Assembly: GCA_001465025.1 (NCBI GenBank) | Contig: LNDO01000098.1 | Span: 1-64,000 of the forward strand | Direction of reading: 5' to 3' | Origin: Pseudomonas sp. Ga0074129 | GTDB taxonomy: Bacteria; Pseudomonadota; Gammaproteobacteria; Pseudomonadales; Pseudomonadaceae | DNA: 64,000 nt | In this document: positions 37,765 to 46,885 of the stretch, piece after piece | Position numbering within the stretch: the stretch's first letter is position 1 | Layout: every line of letters begins with the position of its first letter | Translations under genes and position numbers: made by a program | Notes under the pieces: generated by a model | What the model saw: only the letters and a program-made list of their open reading frames with translations | Told to the model about the DNA's origin: nothing | The model's database searches: none

Positions 37765-37771
37765 AAAGCGT

Positions 37772-40141
37772 TCAAAACAACCCCAACTGCCCGCCGATGA
37801 GCGTGGCGAAATCATCCTCGACAAACGGCAGGATGGCATCTGCCACCGGTTGCAGTTGGCGGGTCAGGTAGTGGTCGTAGTCGATGGCGGCGCTGCGTGC
37901 TTCCAGCGGTTGTGGGCCAGCGGTGGTGATCACGTAGCTGATCCAGCCGCCGCGCTGGTATTGCAGCGGTCGGCCGTGCAGGGCGTTGTACTCGTCGGCC
38001 AGACGCGCGGCGCGCACATGGGGCGGTACGTTGCGTTCGTAATCGGTGAGCAGGCGGCGCAGGCGTTTGCGGTAGATCAGTTGTTCATCCAGTTCACCGC
38101 TTAGGGTGCGCTCGACGTAGTCACGCACATAATCCTGATAGGGTTGGCCGAGAAAGATGCGCTCATACAGCTCGCGCTGAAACTGCTGGGCCAGCGGTGA
38201 CCAGTCGCTGCGCACGGTTTCCAGGCCTTTGTAGACCATCTTGTGGCCACCGTCAGGCTGGGTGATCAGGCCGGCGTAGCGCTTCTTGCTGCCTTCCTCG
38301 GTGCCGCGAATGGTCGGCATGAGAAAGCGCCGGTAATGGGTTTCAAACTGCAGTTCCAAGGCGCTTTCCAGGCCGTACTCATCATGCAAGTGATCGCGCC
38401 ACCAGGCGTTGACCTTGGCCACCAGTGCGCGGCCGATCTGTGCGGCGTCCTCTTCAGCATGCGGGCGCTTGAGCCAGACAAAAGTGGAGTCGGTGTCGCC
38501 ATAGATCACCGCATAACCCTCGGCCTCGATCAGCGCGCGGGTGCGGGCCATGATCTCGTGGCCGCGCAGGGTGATGGAGGAGGCCAGGCGTGTGTCGAAG
38601 AAGCGGCAACCGCTGGAGCCGAGCACGCCGTAGAAGGCGTTCATGATGATCTTCAGCGCCTGCGACAGCGGCGCGTTGTGTTCGCGTTTGGCCGCCTCAC
38701 GGCCCCGCCATACGCGCTCGACAATCGCTGGCAGGCAATGCTGGCTGCGCGAGAAGCGCGCGCCACGAAAACCCGGCACCGAATGCGCGTTATCCGGCTG
38801 GCGCAGGCCTTCGATCAGCCCCACCGGGTCGATCAGAAAGCTGCGGATAATCGACGGGTACAGGCTCTTGTAATCGAGTACCAACACCGACTCATACAGC
38901 CCCGGCTGCGACTCCATGACAAAACCGCCGGGGCTGGCTTGCGGCGGGTTATCGCCCAGGTTGGGTGCGACAAAACCACGGCGGTGCATCAGCGGCATAT
39001 ACAGGTGCTCGAAAGCCGCCACCGAGCCGCCGCTGCGATCAGCCGGCAGGCCGGTGACGGTGGCGCGCTCCAGCAGGAAGTCGAGGATCGCGGTCTTGCC
39101 GAAGATGCGTGTGACCAGCTCGCAGTCGCGCAGGTTGTAGCGCGCCAAAGCCAGTTTGTCCTCGCGGAACATGCGGTCGATTTCGTCCATGCGCTGGTAG
39201 GGCGTGGAGATGTCCTTGCCCTCGCCGAGTAGGGTTTGCGCGACGTTTTCCAGGCTGAACGAAGGGAAACTCCAGGTCGCCGAACGCAGTGCCTCGATGC
39301 CGTCGATGATCAAGCGACCGGCGGCGTCGGCAAAGAAGTGACCGTTGCCACTGCCATGCTCGCGCCACTGCATCTCGCTGCCATCGCGGCCCAAACGCAG
39401 GGGGATGGCCAGGTTGCGTGCGTGTTCGTGCAGCACACGCAAGTCGAACTGCACCAGGTTCCAGCCGATGATCGCGTCCGGGTCATGTGCGGCCATCCAC
39501 TGGTTCAGGCATTCGAGCAGCTCGCCACGGCTGGCGCAGTAGTGCAGCTGAAAATCCACCTGCGGCGGTTGCTCGGGCGTGCGGCCGAGCATGTACACGT
39601 TGCGCTGGCCGCAGCCTTCGATGGCAATCGAATACAGCTCACCAAAGGCATTGGTTTCGATGTCCAGCGAGGCCAGTTTGAGGGTGGGGCGGTAATCCTC
39701 ACAGGGTTTGATCTGCGCCTCCAGCAGCAGGGCCGGATTGGTCGCATCGGGCGTGCCGGTGAACTGCACGGGGGCGGTGATAAAGCGCTCCATCAGGTAG
39801 CGCTCGGGCGGTCGCACATCGGCTTCGTACACGTCTACGCCGGCGCGGCGCAGTTGTTTGTCGAGGTCCATCAAGGTGCGGTGCTGTTGGCAATACAGGC
39901 CGAGCACCGGGCGCTGGTGAAAGTCTTTGAGGCTCAGCGGGCGCAGCTCGACGCCGCGCTCGTTTTTCAGCACTGCTTCGGCCTGCTCGCTTTGCGCAGC
40001 CGGGATAAAGGCCACCGAGGTTTGCAGCGGCAAACGCAGCAGGCGCGGGCCGTCGTCGGTGGCGAGCCAGAACTCCACCTGCGTGCCAGCCGGCGTATCA
40101 CGCCAGTGGCGAGTCAGCAGAAAGCCCTGTTGTAACTTCAC
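37772..40141 (-). CDS. polB: DNA polymerase II (family B)
   Basis: The 789-residue enzyme is a complete PolB-type translesion/repair polymerase, close to the 783 residues of E. coli Pol II. It has the Exo I motif [12 protein letters not shown], the Exo II region [14 protein letters not shown], polymerase motif [14 protein letters not shown], motif B ([13 protein letters not shown]) and motif [11 protein letters not shown]. It starts with GTG at 40141, preceded by GAGAG. A perfect LexA box lies 53 bp upstream, consistent with SOS induction (dinA in E. coli). It is divergent from rlhA. Confidence 0.95.
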   Translation of the reverse strand: MKLQQGFLLTRHWRDTPAGTQVEFWLATDDGPRLLRLPLQTSVAFIPAAQSEQAEAVLKNERGVELRPLSLKDFHQRPVLGLYCQQHRTLMDLDKQLRRAGVDVYEADVRPPERYLMERFITAPVQFTGTPDATNPALLLEAQIKPCEDYRPTLKLASLDIETNAFGELYSIAIEGCGQRNVYMLGRTPEQPPQVDFQLHYCASRGELLECLNQWMAAHDPDAIIGWNLVQFDLRVLHEHARNLAIPLRLGRDGSEMQWREHGSGNGHFFADAAGRLIIDGIEALRSATWSFPSFSLENVAQTLLGEGKDISTPYQRMDEIDRMFREDKLALARYNLRDCELVTRIFGKTAILDFLLERATVTGLPADRSGGSVAAFEHLYMPLMHRRGFVAPNLGDNPPQASPGGFVMESQPGLYESVLVLDYKSLYPSIIRSFLIDPVGLIEGLRQPDNAHSVPGFRGARFSRSQHCLPAIVERVWRGREAAKREHNAPLSQALKIIMNAFYGVLGSSGCRFFDTRLASSITLRGHEIMARTRALIEAEGYAVIYGDTDSTFVWLKRPHAEEDAAQIGRALVAKVNAWWRDHLHDEYGLESALELQFETHYRRFLMPTIRGTEEGSKKRYAGLITQPDGGHKMVYKGLETVRSDWSPLAQQFQRELYERIFLGQPYQDYVRDYVERTLSGELDEQLIYRKRLRRLLTDYERNVPPHVRAARLADEYNALHGRPLQYQRGGWISYVITTAGPQPLEARSAAIDYDHYLTRQLQPVADAILPFVEDDFATLIGGQLGLF

Positions 40142-40193
40142 CCTGTTGCTCTCAAAGCCATTTTTGATCGGGCAATTCTACGCGGGCTTTTGT

Positions 40194-40209
40194 CTGTATG
40201 CCTATACAG
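40194..40209. promoter_or_regulatory. LexA (SOS) box of polB
   Basis: CTGTATGCCTATACAG is an exact CTGT-N8-ACAG site in the 154-bp region between divergent polB and rlhA. It lies 53 bp from polB and 87 bp from rlhA, so rlhA could also be affected. Confidence 0.88.
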
Positions 40210-40295
40210 TGTTGCGGCGAGTGCTCAGCGGACACAGACAAATCAACTATTCCGAGTAAAATGCTCGGCCTGATTGACTGCCCGATAGCGAAACC

Positions 40296-42293
40296 ATGTC
40301 CCTGCCCAAGCACCACCTCGAACTGCTGAGCCCCGCGCGCGATACCGCCATTGCCAAAGAGGCCATCCTGCATGGCGCGGATGCCGTGTACATCGGCGGC
40401 CCCGGTTTTGGTGCGCGGCACAACGCCAGCAACAGCGTGGCGGATATTGCCGAGCTGGTGCAGTTTGCCCACCTGTTCCATGCGCGGGTGTTCGTCACCC
40501 TCAACACCATCCTGCATGAGGATGAGCTGGAGCCGGCGCGGCAGATGATCTGGCAGCTCTACGAGGCAGGCATCGATGCGCTGATCGTGCAGGACATGGG
40601 TGTGATGGAGATGGACCTGCCGCCCATCGAGATCCACGCCAGCACCCAGTGCGACATCCGCACCCTGGAAAAAGCCCGCTTCCTCGACAACGCCGGCTTC
40701 TCGCAGCTGGTGCTTGCCCGCGAGCTCAATCTGGAAGAAATCGGAAACATCTGCCGCAATGTCGATTCGGCGGTGGAGTTCTTCATCCACGGCGCGCTCT
40801 GTGTGGCGTTCTCCGGGCAGTGCAACATCTCCCACGCGCAGACCGGCCGTAGCGCCAACCGTGGTGACTGCTCGCAAGCCTGCCGCCTGCCCTACACCCT
40901 GAAAGACGATCAGGGCCGCGTAGTGGCCTTTGATAAGCACCTGCTGTCGATGAAGGACAACAACCAGACCGACAACCTGATTTATCTGGTCGATGCCGGC
41001 GTGCGCTCGTTCAAGATCGAAGGGCGCTACAAAGACATGAGCTACGTGAAGAACATCACCGCGCACTACCGCCGCGAGCTGGATGCGATTCTCGAACAAC
41101 GCCCGCACCTTGCCCGCGCCGCCAGTGGCCGCACCGAGCATTTCTTCACCCCGGACACCGACAAAACCTTCCACCGTGGCAGCACTGATTACTTCGTCAC
41201 CGACCGCAAGGTGGACATCGGCGCGTTCGATTCGCCGACCTTTACCGGCTTGGCAGTGGGCTATATCGAGAAGGTGAACAAGCGCGACCTGATTGCCGTC
41301 ACCGACACGCCGCTGTCCAACGGCGATGGCCTCAACGTGCTGATCAAGCGTGAAGTGGTGGGTTTTCGCAGCAACATCTGCGAACTCAAAGGCGAGTTTG
41401 AAGAAGACGGCGAGAAGCGCTACCGCTACCGCGTCGAGCCCAATGAAATGCCCGAGGCCATGCACCGTGCGCGCCCGCAACATCCGCTCAACCGCAACCT
41501 CGACCACAACTGGCAGCAGGCTCTGCTCAAAACCTCATCCGAGCGGCGCATTGCGGTCAGCTGGCAGCTGGCGGTTCAGGGTGATCAGTTGAATGTGAGC
41601 GCCACCAGTGAGGAAGGCATCAGCGCCTGCGTGAGTCTGAATGGGCCGTTCGCCGCCGCCAAGGATGCTGAGCAAGCCCGCGAGCAACTGGCCGATGGCT
41701 TGAGCAAACTGGGCACAACCATCTACTACAGCACTGGCGCGCAGATTGACTGTGAGGCCGTGCCGTTTGTGCCCGGCTCGCAACTCAAAGCCCTGCGCCG
41801 CGAAGTCATCGAGGCGCTGACCCAAGCCCGCGTCGCCGCTCACCCGCGTGGCGGGCGCAAGCCGGTCAGCGTGCCTCCGCCGGTGTACCCGGAGTCGCAC
41901 CTGACCTTCCTCGCCAACGTCTACAACGACAAGGCCCGCACCTTTTACAAACGTTACGGCGTACAGCTGATCGACGCGGCCTACGAGGCCCACGAAGAGG
42001 CGGGCGACGTGCCGGTGATGATCACCAAGCACTGCCTGCGCTTCTCTTTCAACCTGTGCCCGAAACAGGCCAAAGGCGTAACCGGTGTGCGCACCAAAGT
42101 CTCGGACATGCAGCTGATCCATCAGGACGAAGTGCTGACCCTGAAGTTCGACTGCAAGCCGTGCGAGATGCACATCATCGGCAAGATGAAGGGCCATATC
42201 CTGCATCAGCCACAGCCGGGCAGTGCCGCGAGCAAGGGCGGAGCGGTGGGCTATATCACCCCGGATGATTTGCTCAAGACCATTAAACGCTAG
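40296..42293 (+). CDS. rlhA: 23S rRNA 5-hydroxycytidine synthase, U32 family
   Basis: The 665-residue U32 protein matches RlhA (YdcP), which hydroxylates C2501 of 23S rRNA using prephenate-derived oxygen chemistry and an Fe-S cluster. It starts HLELLSPARDTAIAKEAILHGADAVYIGG, has the U32 signature EFFIHGALCVAFSGQCNISH, and carries cluster cysteines in RGDCSQACRLPY, plus late cysteines in HCLRFSFNLCPKQ and FDCKPCEMHIIG. Length and C-terminal extension fit the long RlhA subgroup rather than TrhP or UbiU. It is divergent from polB, sharing a LexA-box intergenic region. Confidence 0.9.
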   Translation: MSLPKHHLELLSPARDTAIAKEAILHGADAVYIGGPGFGARHNASNSVADIAELVQFAHLFHARVFVTLNTILHEDELEPARQMIWQLYEAGIDALIVQDMGVMEMDLPPIEIHASTQCDIRTLEKARFLDNAGFSQLVLARELNLEEIGNICRNVDSAVEFFIHGALCVAFSGQCNISHAQTGRSANRGDCSQACRLPYTLKDDQGRVVAFDKHLLSMKDNNQTDNLIYLVDAGVRSFKIEGRYKDMSYVKNITAHYRRELDAILEQRPHLARAASGRTEHFFTPDTDKTFHRGSTDYFVTDRKVDIGAFDSPTFTGLAVGYIEKVNKRDLIAVTDTPLSNGDGLNVLIKREVVGFRSNICELKGEFEEDGEKRYRYRVEPNEMPEAMHRARPQHPLNRNLDHNWQQALLKTSSERRIAVSWQLAVQGDQLNVSATSEEGISACVSLNGPFAAAKDAEQAREQLADGLSKLGTTIYYSTGAQIDCEAVPFVPGSQLKALRREVIEALTQARVAAHPRGGRKPVSVPPPVYPESHLTFLANVYNDKARTFYKRYGVQLIDAAYEAHEEAGDVPVMITKHCLRFSFNLCPKQAKGVTGVRTKVSDMQLIHQDEVLTLKFDCKPCEMHIIGKMKGHILHQPQPGSAASKGGAVGYITPDDLLKTIKR

Positions 42294-42353
42294 GGTTGAT
42301 GCCAACCTGTAGGAGCCAGCTTGCTGTGGTTCGGCACTCCGACGATGCTCTTC

Positions 42354-42376
42354 AGATAGCCCGGCTGTAATCCGGT
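42354..42376. repeat. GTAGCCCGGA-family element, partial copy
   Basis: ATAGCCCGGCTGTAATCCGG resembles one arm of the palindromic elements at 9074 and 12032, but its inverted partner is not preserved nearby. It is followed by GGTGGACACGC...GTTGTCCACCCTAC, another short inverted pair, to about 42416. Confidence 0.45.
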
Positions 42377-42495
42377 GCTATTGCTGGTGGACACGCTTTG
42401 CGTTGTCCACCCTACAAATATTCCCCATGGATATCCGGACTGCGCCCCCGCTGATCGGCGGCCAAGAAAACCCCTAGACAAGCTTAGGTCTGCAT

Positions 42496-42515
42496 ATGTA
42501 CGGTATTGCGTACAT
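42496..42515. promoter_or_regulatory. Operator palindrome of yefM-yoeB
   Basis: ATGTACGGTATTGCGTACAT is a palindrome with perfect 7-bp arms. It lies 18 bp before the yefM start. YefM is known to autoregulate through TGTACA-like palindromes in E. coli. Confidence 0.75.
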
Positions 42516-42532
42516 GTATAGAGGGTATCCCA

Positions 42533-42784
42533 ATGGACGCCATTAGCTACACCAACGTGCGCGCCAACCTGGCTCAGACCATGGACCGCGTATGCGAAGA
42601 CCACGAGCCGCTGATCATCACCCGCAACCGGCAGCAGTCGGTGGTAATGATCTCGCTTGAGGATTACAAAGCCCTAGAGGAAACCGCCTACCTGCTGCGC
42701 GCACCCAAGAATGCCAAGCGCCTGCTTGATGCAGTCGCCAGTCTGGAAAGCGGCCAAGGTCAGGAGCGGAGTCTGGCTGAATGA
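42533..42784 (+). CDS. yefM: YefM-family antitoxin (Phd/YefM fold)
   Basis: The 83-residue antitoxin begins MDAISYTNVRANLAQTMDRVC, has the family block PLIITRNRQQSVVMISLEDYKALEETAYLLR, and has a short C-terminal neutralising tail (SLESGQGQERSLAE). The ATG at 42533 follows GAGGG and lies downstream of the operator palindrome. Its stop overlaps the toxin start (ATGA), giving translational coupling and the normal antitoxin-first order. Confidence 0.94.
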   Translation: MDAISYTNVRANLAQTMDRVCEDHEPLIITRNRQQSVVMISLEDYKALEETAYLLRAPKNAKRLLDAVASLESGQGQERSLAE

Positions 42785-43035
42785 GGCTGATCTTCGCCGA
42801 GCAGGCTTGGGAGGACTACCTCCACTGGCAGGACAGCGACAAGAGGATCCTCAAACGCATCAACGCACTGATCAAGGAAGCGGCCCGCACTCCCTTTGCC
42901 GGCACCGGCAAACCGGAGGCGCTCAAGCACGCCCTGGCCGGTTATTGGTCACGCCGAATCAATGACGAACATCGGATGGTTTATCGGGTGGAGGGCGATG
43001 CGCTGTTGATTGCGCAGCTGCGTTATCACTACTGA
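42781..43035 (+). CDS. yoeB: YoeB-family ribosome-dependent mRNA endonuclease toxin
   Basis: The 84-residue toxin matches YoeB in length. The catalytic set is complete: Glu46, Arg65, His83 and the terminal Tyr84. The family segment KPEALKHALAGYWSRRINDEHRMVYRV is intact, so an active A-site mRNA interferase is expected, held in check by YefM. A gene pocket with low GC content follows directly. Confidence 0.95.
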   Translation: MRLIFAEQAWEDYLHWQDSDKRILKRINALIKEAARTPFAGTGKPEALKHALAGYWSRRINDEHRMVYRVEGDALLIAQLRYHY

Positions 43036-43139
43036 GTCGCGTCGGTTGCCAGTAAAGCACGGCGCACGGCAATACAGGTTCTCGCATTGCTCAGCTCATA
43101 CTATGGCTTATTGCCACAGGTTTTTCAGGTGTTTTATAA

Positions 43140-43715
43140 ATGAAATGCAATCGAGTGTTGTGCTGCTTTTTTTTGATGGTTTCTGCTCTGATAAATAATG
43201 TGGCGGTGGCTGATGTAAGAGTTGATGTGGAAGGTGATGATTTCGATGTCTCTCCTGAGCTGCGTGAGTACGGCGATTTTTTTATTCGAAGCTTGAACCC
43301 GGGGTCAAGTAATGATCAAGATAATTTTAATTTTTTCGGAAGAAATAAATGCAAAGATCGATCTGTAAAGTGTTATTTATTGTTGAATTCGCTGGGTAAT
43401 TTACTGATAGATCAAGGTGATCTAGAAAACGGTCTCAAGGCTGCTATTTATGGGTATGAATTAATTCATGAAAGTAGTTATTGCCCTGTGGCATATGAGA
43501 TTGTTGTGGTTAACTATAAGATTGAAAAAATTAAGGCATATTCCTTTTTTCAGACTTCAAAACGGGCGCGATTGCTTTTGGATAAAATTAAGAATTTTGG
43601 AGGGGTTTCTAATGATCTTCGTACGGAGTCATGTGAGGCACTGAAAGTTAATTTTCCATTCTATTTTGATAAGTACTCTGAGCTTGTTGATGTGCTTTAT
43701 GAACTTGCAGAATAA
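43140..43715 (+). CDS. Orphan secreted protein, AT-rich (unknown function)
   Basis: The 191-residue product has a signal peptide (MKCNRVLCCFFLMVSALINN, cleavage near VAVA-DV). The mature domain is mixed alpha/beta with an acidic start (VDVEGDDFDVSPELREYGDFF) and conserved-looking Cys in NKCKDRSVKC and SSYCPVAY. Base composition is clearly more AT-rich than flanking genes, with AT-ending codons throughout, which points to horizontal acquisition. No family is recognised. Position after a toxin-antitoxin pair and before a decayed ORF suggests an accessory cargo gene, but an immunity role is speculation. No strong ribosome site is visible. Confidence 0.65.
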   Translation: MKCNRVLCCFFLMVSALINNVAVADVRVDVEGDDFDVSPELREYGDFFIRSLNPGSSNDQDNFNFFGRNKCKDRSVKCYLLLNSLGNLLIDQGDLENGLKAAIYGYELIHESSYCPVAYEIVVVNYKIEKIKAYSFFQTSKRARLLLDKIKNFGGVSNDLRTESCEALKVNFPFYFDKYSELVDVLYELAE

Positions 43716-43811
43716 GTTCCAGATTTTTGTGGTTGATTGAGTTTTAATTATTAAGGAGTGGCTTTTATAAGTCTCTCAGGTTCTGAGAAAACTATACAGC
43801 CAAGGATTTGG

Positions 43812-43850
43812 CCTTACTCTTCAATGACTTCAAGAGTAAGGGGTCTTTTT
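43812..43850 (+). terminator. Probable Rho-independent terminator
   Basis: CCTTACTCTT (43812-43821) pairs perfectly with AAGAGTAAGG (43832-43841) around a 10-nt loop, followed by GGTCTTTTT. It lies about 100 bp after the orphan secreted-protein gene. Confidence 0.6.
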
Positions 43851-43860
43851 ACCAAGATCA

Positions 43861-44184
43861 ACTCAGAAGTTTAATGAGGGCGAAGGTGATGCAATGGTGC
43901 AGGATGCTCTGCAGTAAATTGCTGGGCTTATTCCGGGAGCGCCTGGCGTGGCAGTAAGAGGTGTTCTAGATTTTATCGAGTTTACAGATGGTAAAACCGA
44001 GTTTGCGAAGAAAGCTGAAAACACAACACTTCGTCATTTCTTTGATTTGCAGAATGCTGCAAATTCTTTAAGGGCTCCGCCTACAAGACCTGATGGGTGG
44101 CGTGCGCCTGAGCGAAAATCAATTGCTCCCCCAAGTGCCCCTTTTTTCACTGCCGATGACCTACCCCGTCTAAAAGAAACCTGA
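43861..44184 (+). pseudogene. Remnant of a larger ORF with an in-frame TAA
   Basis: Frame 1 reads TQKFNEGEGDAMVQDALQ, then TAA at 43915-43917, then IAGLIPGAPGVAVRGVLDFI and on to a Pro-rich tail ending FFTADDLPRLKET at 44184. Text on both sides of the stop is protein-like and uninterrupted, so CAA to TAA is likely. Upstream the frame is closed at 43837-43839 and no start with a ribosome site is visible. It therefore looks like the 3' end of a lost gene. The last 78 residues can be read from a GTG at 43948. Family not recognised. Confidence 0.45.
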
Positions 44185-44237
44185 ATTCGCCTTGGTAATA
44201 GCTTTTAAAAAATACTTGTGGAAATACGGGGCTAGGT

Positions 44238-44621
44238 TTAGGCGATAGATTGATTTTTTTTCAAAAAAAGCCACGCCATCAGCGGATAACAAAAATAATG
44301 CAGGCCAAAGAGCAGCAAGCCCATCGGGCCGGGTTCATCTTTTAGCCACATCATGGCCAGTAAACCCAGGTAGAGCAGGGCCAGGATGCCGCCGTAGTAA
44401 AAGAGCAGGTGGCGCCGTTCACGCGGGGTGGGGCGGCGTTGTTGGCGCAGGTAAAACCACAGGGCCATGCCGCCGGCCACGGCGCTGGCGATCAGCAGGG
44501 TGGTCAGCGGGCCGCCGAGTTTGACCAAAGTGCGCAGCAGCAGGTTCAGCACGACCACCGCGACCACACCGCCCAGGGCCAGACGGGTCATGGGTGCAGG
44601 CGATACGTGCGGTGCGTTCAT
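44238..44621 (-). CDS. Small four-helix membrane protein, unknown function
   Basis: The 127-residue product has four hydrophobic stretches: LALGGVVAVVVLNLLLRTLV, TLLIASAVAGGMALWFYL, FYYGGILALLYLGLLAMMWL and MGLLLFGLHYFCYPLMAWLF. It ends in KKNQSIA. A basic loop (RQQRRPTPRERRH) lies between helices 2 and 3. The ATG has a GGAG site. It lies 10 bp after the SDR gene, so the two are probably cotranscribed. Function unknown. Confidence 0.72.
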   Translation of the reverse strand: MNAPHVSPAPMTRLALGGVVAVVVLNLLLRTLVKLGGPLTTLLIASAVAGGMALWFYLRQQRRPTPRERRHLLFYYGGILALLYLGLLAMMWLKDEPGPMGLLLFGLHYFCYPLMAWLFLKKNQSIA

Positions 44622-44631
44622 CGGCAGGCTC

Positions 44632-45462
44632 CTACAGGCTGCGATTGAGGCCGAAGCGCTTTTTCAACACCCGTTGCAACAGGCCTTTGGGCAGCACGGC
44701 GGCCAGCAGGGGCAGGGCGCGGCTGCCGTTGCCGAGGCGCAGCAACAACGGTCGCGGCTGGTTTTGCACAGCGGCGAGCAGGTTGCGGGCAAAGTGGCTG
44801 GCAGGGGTGGGGTTGTCTTGCGAGGCGTTGGCGCGGGCGCGGATGCCATCGCGGATCGGCCACCAGGGCGAGGCTTCGTCGATCAGTTGCTCGGCTTGCT
44901 GGCTGGCCTGGGCACCGAAGCTGGAGGCGATCGCGCCGGGCTGCACTTCCATCACCTCGATGGCGAAGGGTGCCAACTCCATGCGCAGGGCATCGGTCAG
45001 CGCGTGCACGGCGGCTTTGGAGGCGCAGTAAGCCCCGGCAAACGGGGTGACCAGTACGCCGGAGACGCTGCCGATATTCACCACCAGGCCTTTGTTCTGG
45101 CGCAGCAGCGGGAACAGTGCGCGCGTCACGCCGACTAGCGAGAACACGTTGGTTTCAAACTGCTTGCGCATGGCCTCAACGCCGCCGTCGAGCAGCGGCC
45201 CCATGGCCCCGTAGCCAGCGTTGTTGATCAGCACATCAAGGCCGCCGATTTCGGCTTTCAGGCGCTCAGCCAATTGGCCCAGCCCCAGGCCATCGTTGAC
45301 GTCCAACTGCACGGCGTGAAAACCCGCATCGCTTAATGCGGCGACATCCTCGGATTTACGCGCCGTGGCCCAGACCTGATAGCCGGCCTGCTGGAACACA
45401 TCGGCCAAAGCGCGACCGATGCCGCTGGAACATCCGGTGATCAAAACACTGGGTTGGCTCAT
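44632..45462 (-). CDS. Short-chain dehydrogenase/reductase
   Basis: The 276-residue classical SDR has the NAD(P)-binding TGCSSGIGRALAD (TGxxxGIG), the NNAG motif in LDVLINNAGYGAMG, the catalytic Ser in NIGSVSGVL and YCASK (Tyr-x3-Lys). An Arg after the first beta strand (WATARKSED) favours NADPH. The substrate cannot be assigned; the C-terminus (LLRLGNGSRALPLLAAVLPKGL) resembles SDRs acting on hydrophobic or acyl substrates. The start has an AAGGAA site. Confidence 0.9.
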   Translation of the reverse strand: MSQPSVLITGCSSGIGRALADVFQQAGYQVWATARKSEDVAALSDAGFHAVQLDVNDGLGLGQLAERLKAEIGGLDVLINNAGYGAMGPLLDGGVEAMRKQFETNVFSLVGVTRALFPLLRQNKGLVVNIGSVSGVLVTPFAGAYCASKAAVHALTDALRMELAPFAIEVMEVQPGAIASSFGAQASQQAEQLIDEASPWWPIRDGIRARANASQDNPTPASHFARNLLAAVQNQPRPLLLRLGNGSRALPLLAAVLPKGLLQRVLKKRFGLNRSL

Positions 45463-45498
45463 GCGGGTTTCCTTCTTCCTTGTTCTTATGGGGAGGTC

Positions 45499-45963
45499 TT
45501 AGCGGTTGAAACGGCCCTGCAGGCGCTCGGCGCGAAACTCCAGGGTACTGGCACGGTAGCCGCTGCGCAGGGTGGGCACAGGCAGGCACGTCTGCCAGTC
45601 CTCGCCGGACAATAACTCGCCAGGGCCGCTGTAGTGTGGGGTTTCGTACAGGCGTTCGGCGAGGTTGACGCTGTCGCCGGGGCGATAGGCCGCGATCTGC
45701 CACTGCAGTTCAAGCAGCGCAGCATCACTGCGGTTTTTCAGGGTCAGGGCCAGCGGACGGTCGGCCGGGCAGCGCTCCGGGGTGTAGTCGAGGCGCAACT
45801 CCAAACGGGCGAGGTCATGGGTGTCGCGGCTTTCCTGCCACAGCACCCAACTGGCCACCAGACCCAAGCCGACCAGCGCGGTTAGCGAAACCGGCAGGGC
45901 CTTGCTCGGGTAGCGGATCAGCAGAATCAGCCAGCTCAGTACCAGAATTGCGCCAATCAGCAT
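45499..45963 (-). CDS. Membrane-anchored protein of unknown function
   Basis: The 154-residue product has two N-terminal TM helices (MLIGAILVLSWLILLIRY and LPVSLTALVGLGLVASWVLW). A periplasmic beta-rich domain follows, with LELRLDYTPERCPADRPLALTLKN and a late Cys (DWQTCLPVPTL) that could form a disulfide with the first. The layout suggests an envelope protein with an immunoglobulin-like domain. ATG 45963 starts 3 nt after the yaaA stop, so it is translationally coupled to yaaA. No function recognised. Confidence 0.75.
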   Translation of the reverse strand: MLIGAILVLSWLILLIRYPSKALPVSLTALVGLGLVASWVLWQESRDTHDLARLELRLDYTPERCPADRPLALTLKNRSDAALLELQWQIAAYRPGDSVNLAERLYETPHYSGPGELLSGEDWQTCLPVPTLRSGYRASTLEFRAERLQGRFNR

Positions 45964-45966
45964 CAC

Positions 45967-46746
45967 TCAGGCCTCAGGGTCGTCGCGCAGGAACACCAGA
46001 CTATCAGGCTTGGACTGCTCCGCCGAAAAACGATAGCCCTGATAGTTGAAGTCCTTGAGGCCGGCTGGATCGCTCAGGCGCTCCTTGATCACGTAACGGG
46101 CCATCAGACCACGGGCTTTTTTCGCGTAGAAACTGATGATCTTGTACTGGCCGTTTTTCAGGTCCTTGAATTCGGTGTCGATGATCCGTGCGTTCAGCAC
46201 TTTTCGTTTCACCGCACTGAAGTACTCATTGGACGCCAGGTTGAGCAGCACGTTGTCGCCCTGCGCTTCCAGCGCGCCATTGAGCCAGCCGCTGATGCGC
46301 TCGCCCCAGAAGTCATAGAGGTTGTTGCCGCGTACGTTGGCCAGCTTGGTGCCCATTTCTAGGCGATAGGGCTGCATCAAATCGAGCGGGCGCAACAGGC
46401 CATAAAGGCCCGAGAGCATGCGCAGGTGCTGCTGGGCAAAGTCGAAATCGGCTTCGCTGAAGTCTTCGGCATTCAGGCCGGTGTACACATCGCCTTTGAA
46501 TGCCAGCAAGGCCTGCTTGGCGTTTTCCGGGGTGAAGGCGGGCTGCCAGCTGCCAAATCGCGCGGCGTTGAGGCCGGCGAGCTTGTCCGACAGGTGCATC
46601 AGTTCGGCGATTTGCGCCGGGCTGAAGTCGCGCAACTGATCAATCAGCACCTGCGCGTGTTCAAGGTGTTCCGGTTGGGTAAAGCGTGGCGTGGCCGGCG
46701 GTGTTTCGTAATCAAGGGTTTTGGCCGGGGAAATCACCATCAACAT
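45967..46746 (-). CDS. yaaA: Peroxide stress protein YaaA (DUF328)
   Basis: The 259-residue protein begins [17 protein letters not shown] and carries the family hallmarks [43 protein letters not shown] and [12 protein letters not shown], with a C-terminal [17 protein letters not shown]. In E. coli YaaA limits Fenton damage by lowering free iron during peroxide stress. An AGGAG site precedes the start. The downstream membrane protein is coupled to it. Confidence 0.94.
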   Translation of the reverse strand: MLMVISPAKTLDYETPPATPRFTQPEHLEHAQVLIDQLRDFSPAQIAELMHLSDKLAGLNAARFGSWQPAFTPENAKQALLAFKGDVYTGLNAEDFSEADFDFAQQHLRMLSGLYGLLRPLDLMQPYRLEMGTKLANVRGNNLYDFWGERISGWLNGALEAQGDNVLLNLASNEYFSAVKRKVLNARIIDTEFKDLKNGQYKIISFYAKKARGLMARYVIKERLSDPAGLKDFNYQGYRFSAEQSKPDSLVFLRDDPEA

Positions 46747-46885
46747 AAGCTGTGCTCCTGAAAGTCTGCGGCGATTCTAGAAGCTGATGGCGGCTGAGAC
46801 TACCGATAAGGTTGATTGAAGCGCTTGACCCTGGGACGGCACCGGGGTTGTAGTCTGTGTGGGCACTGTCTACCCAGGAGCTGTT

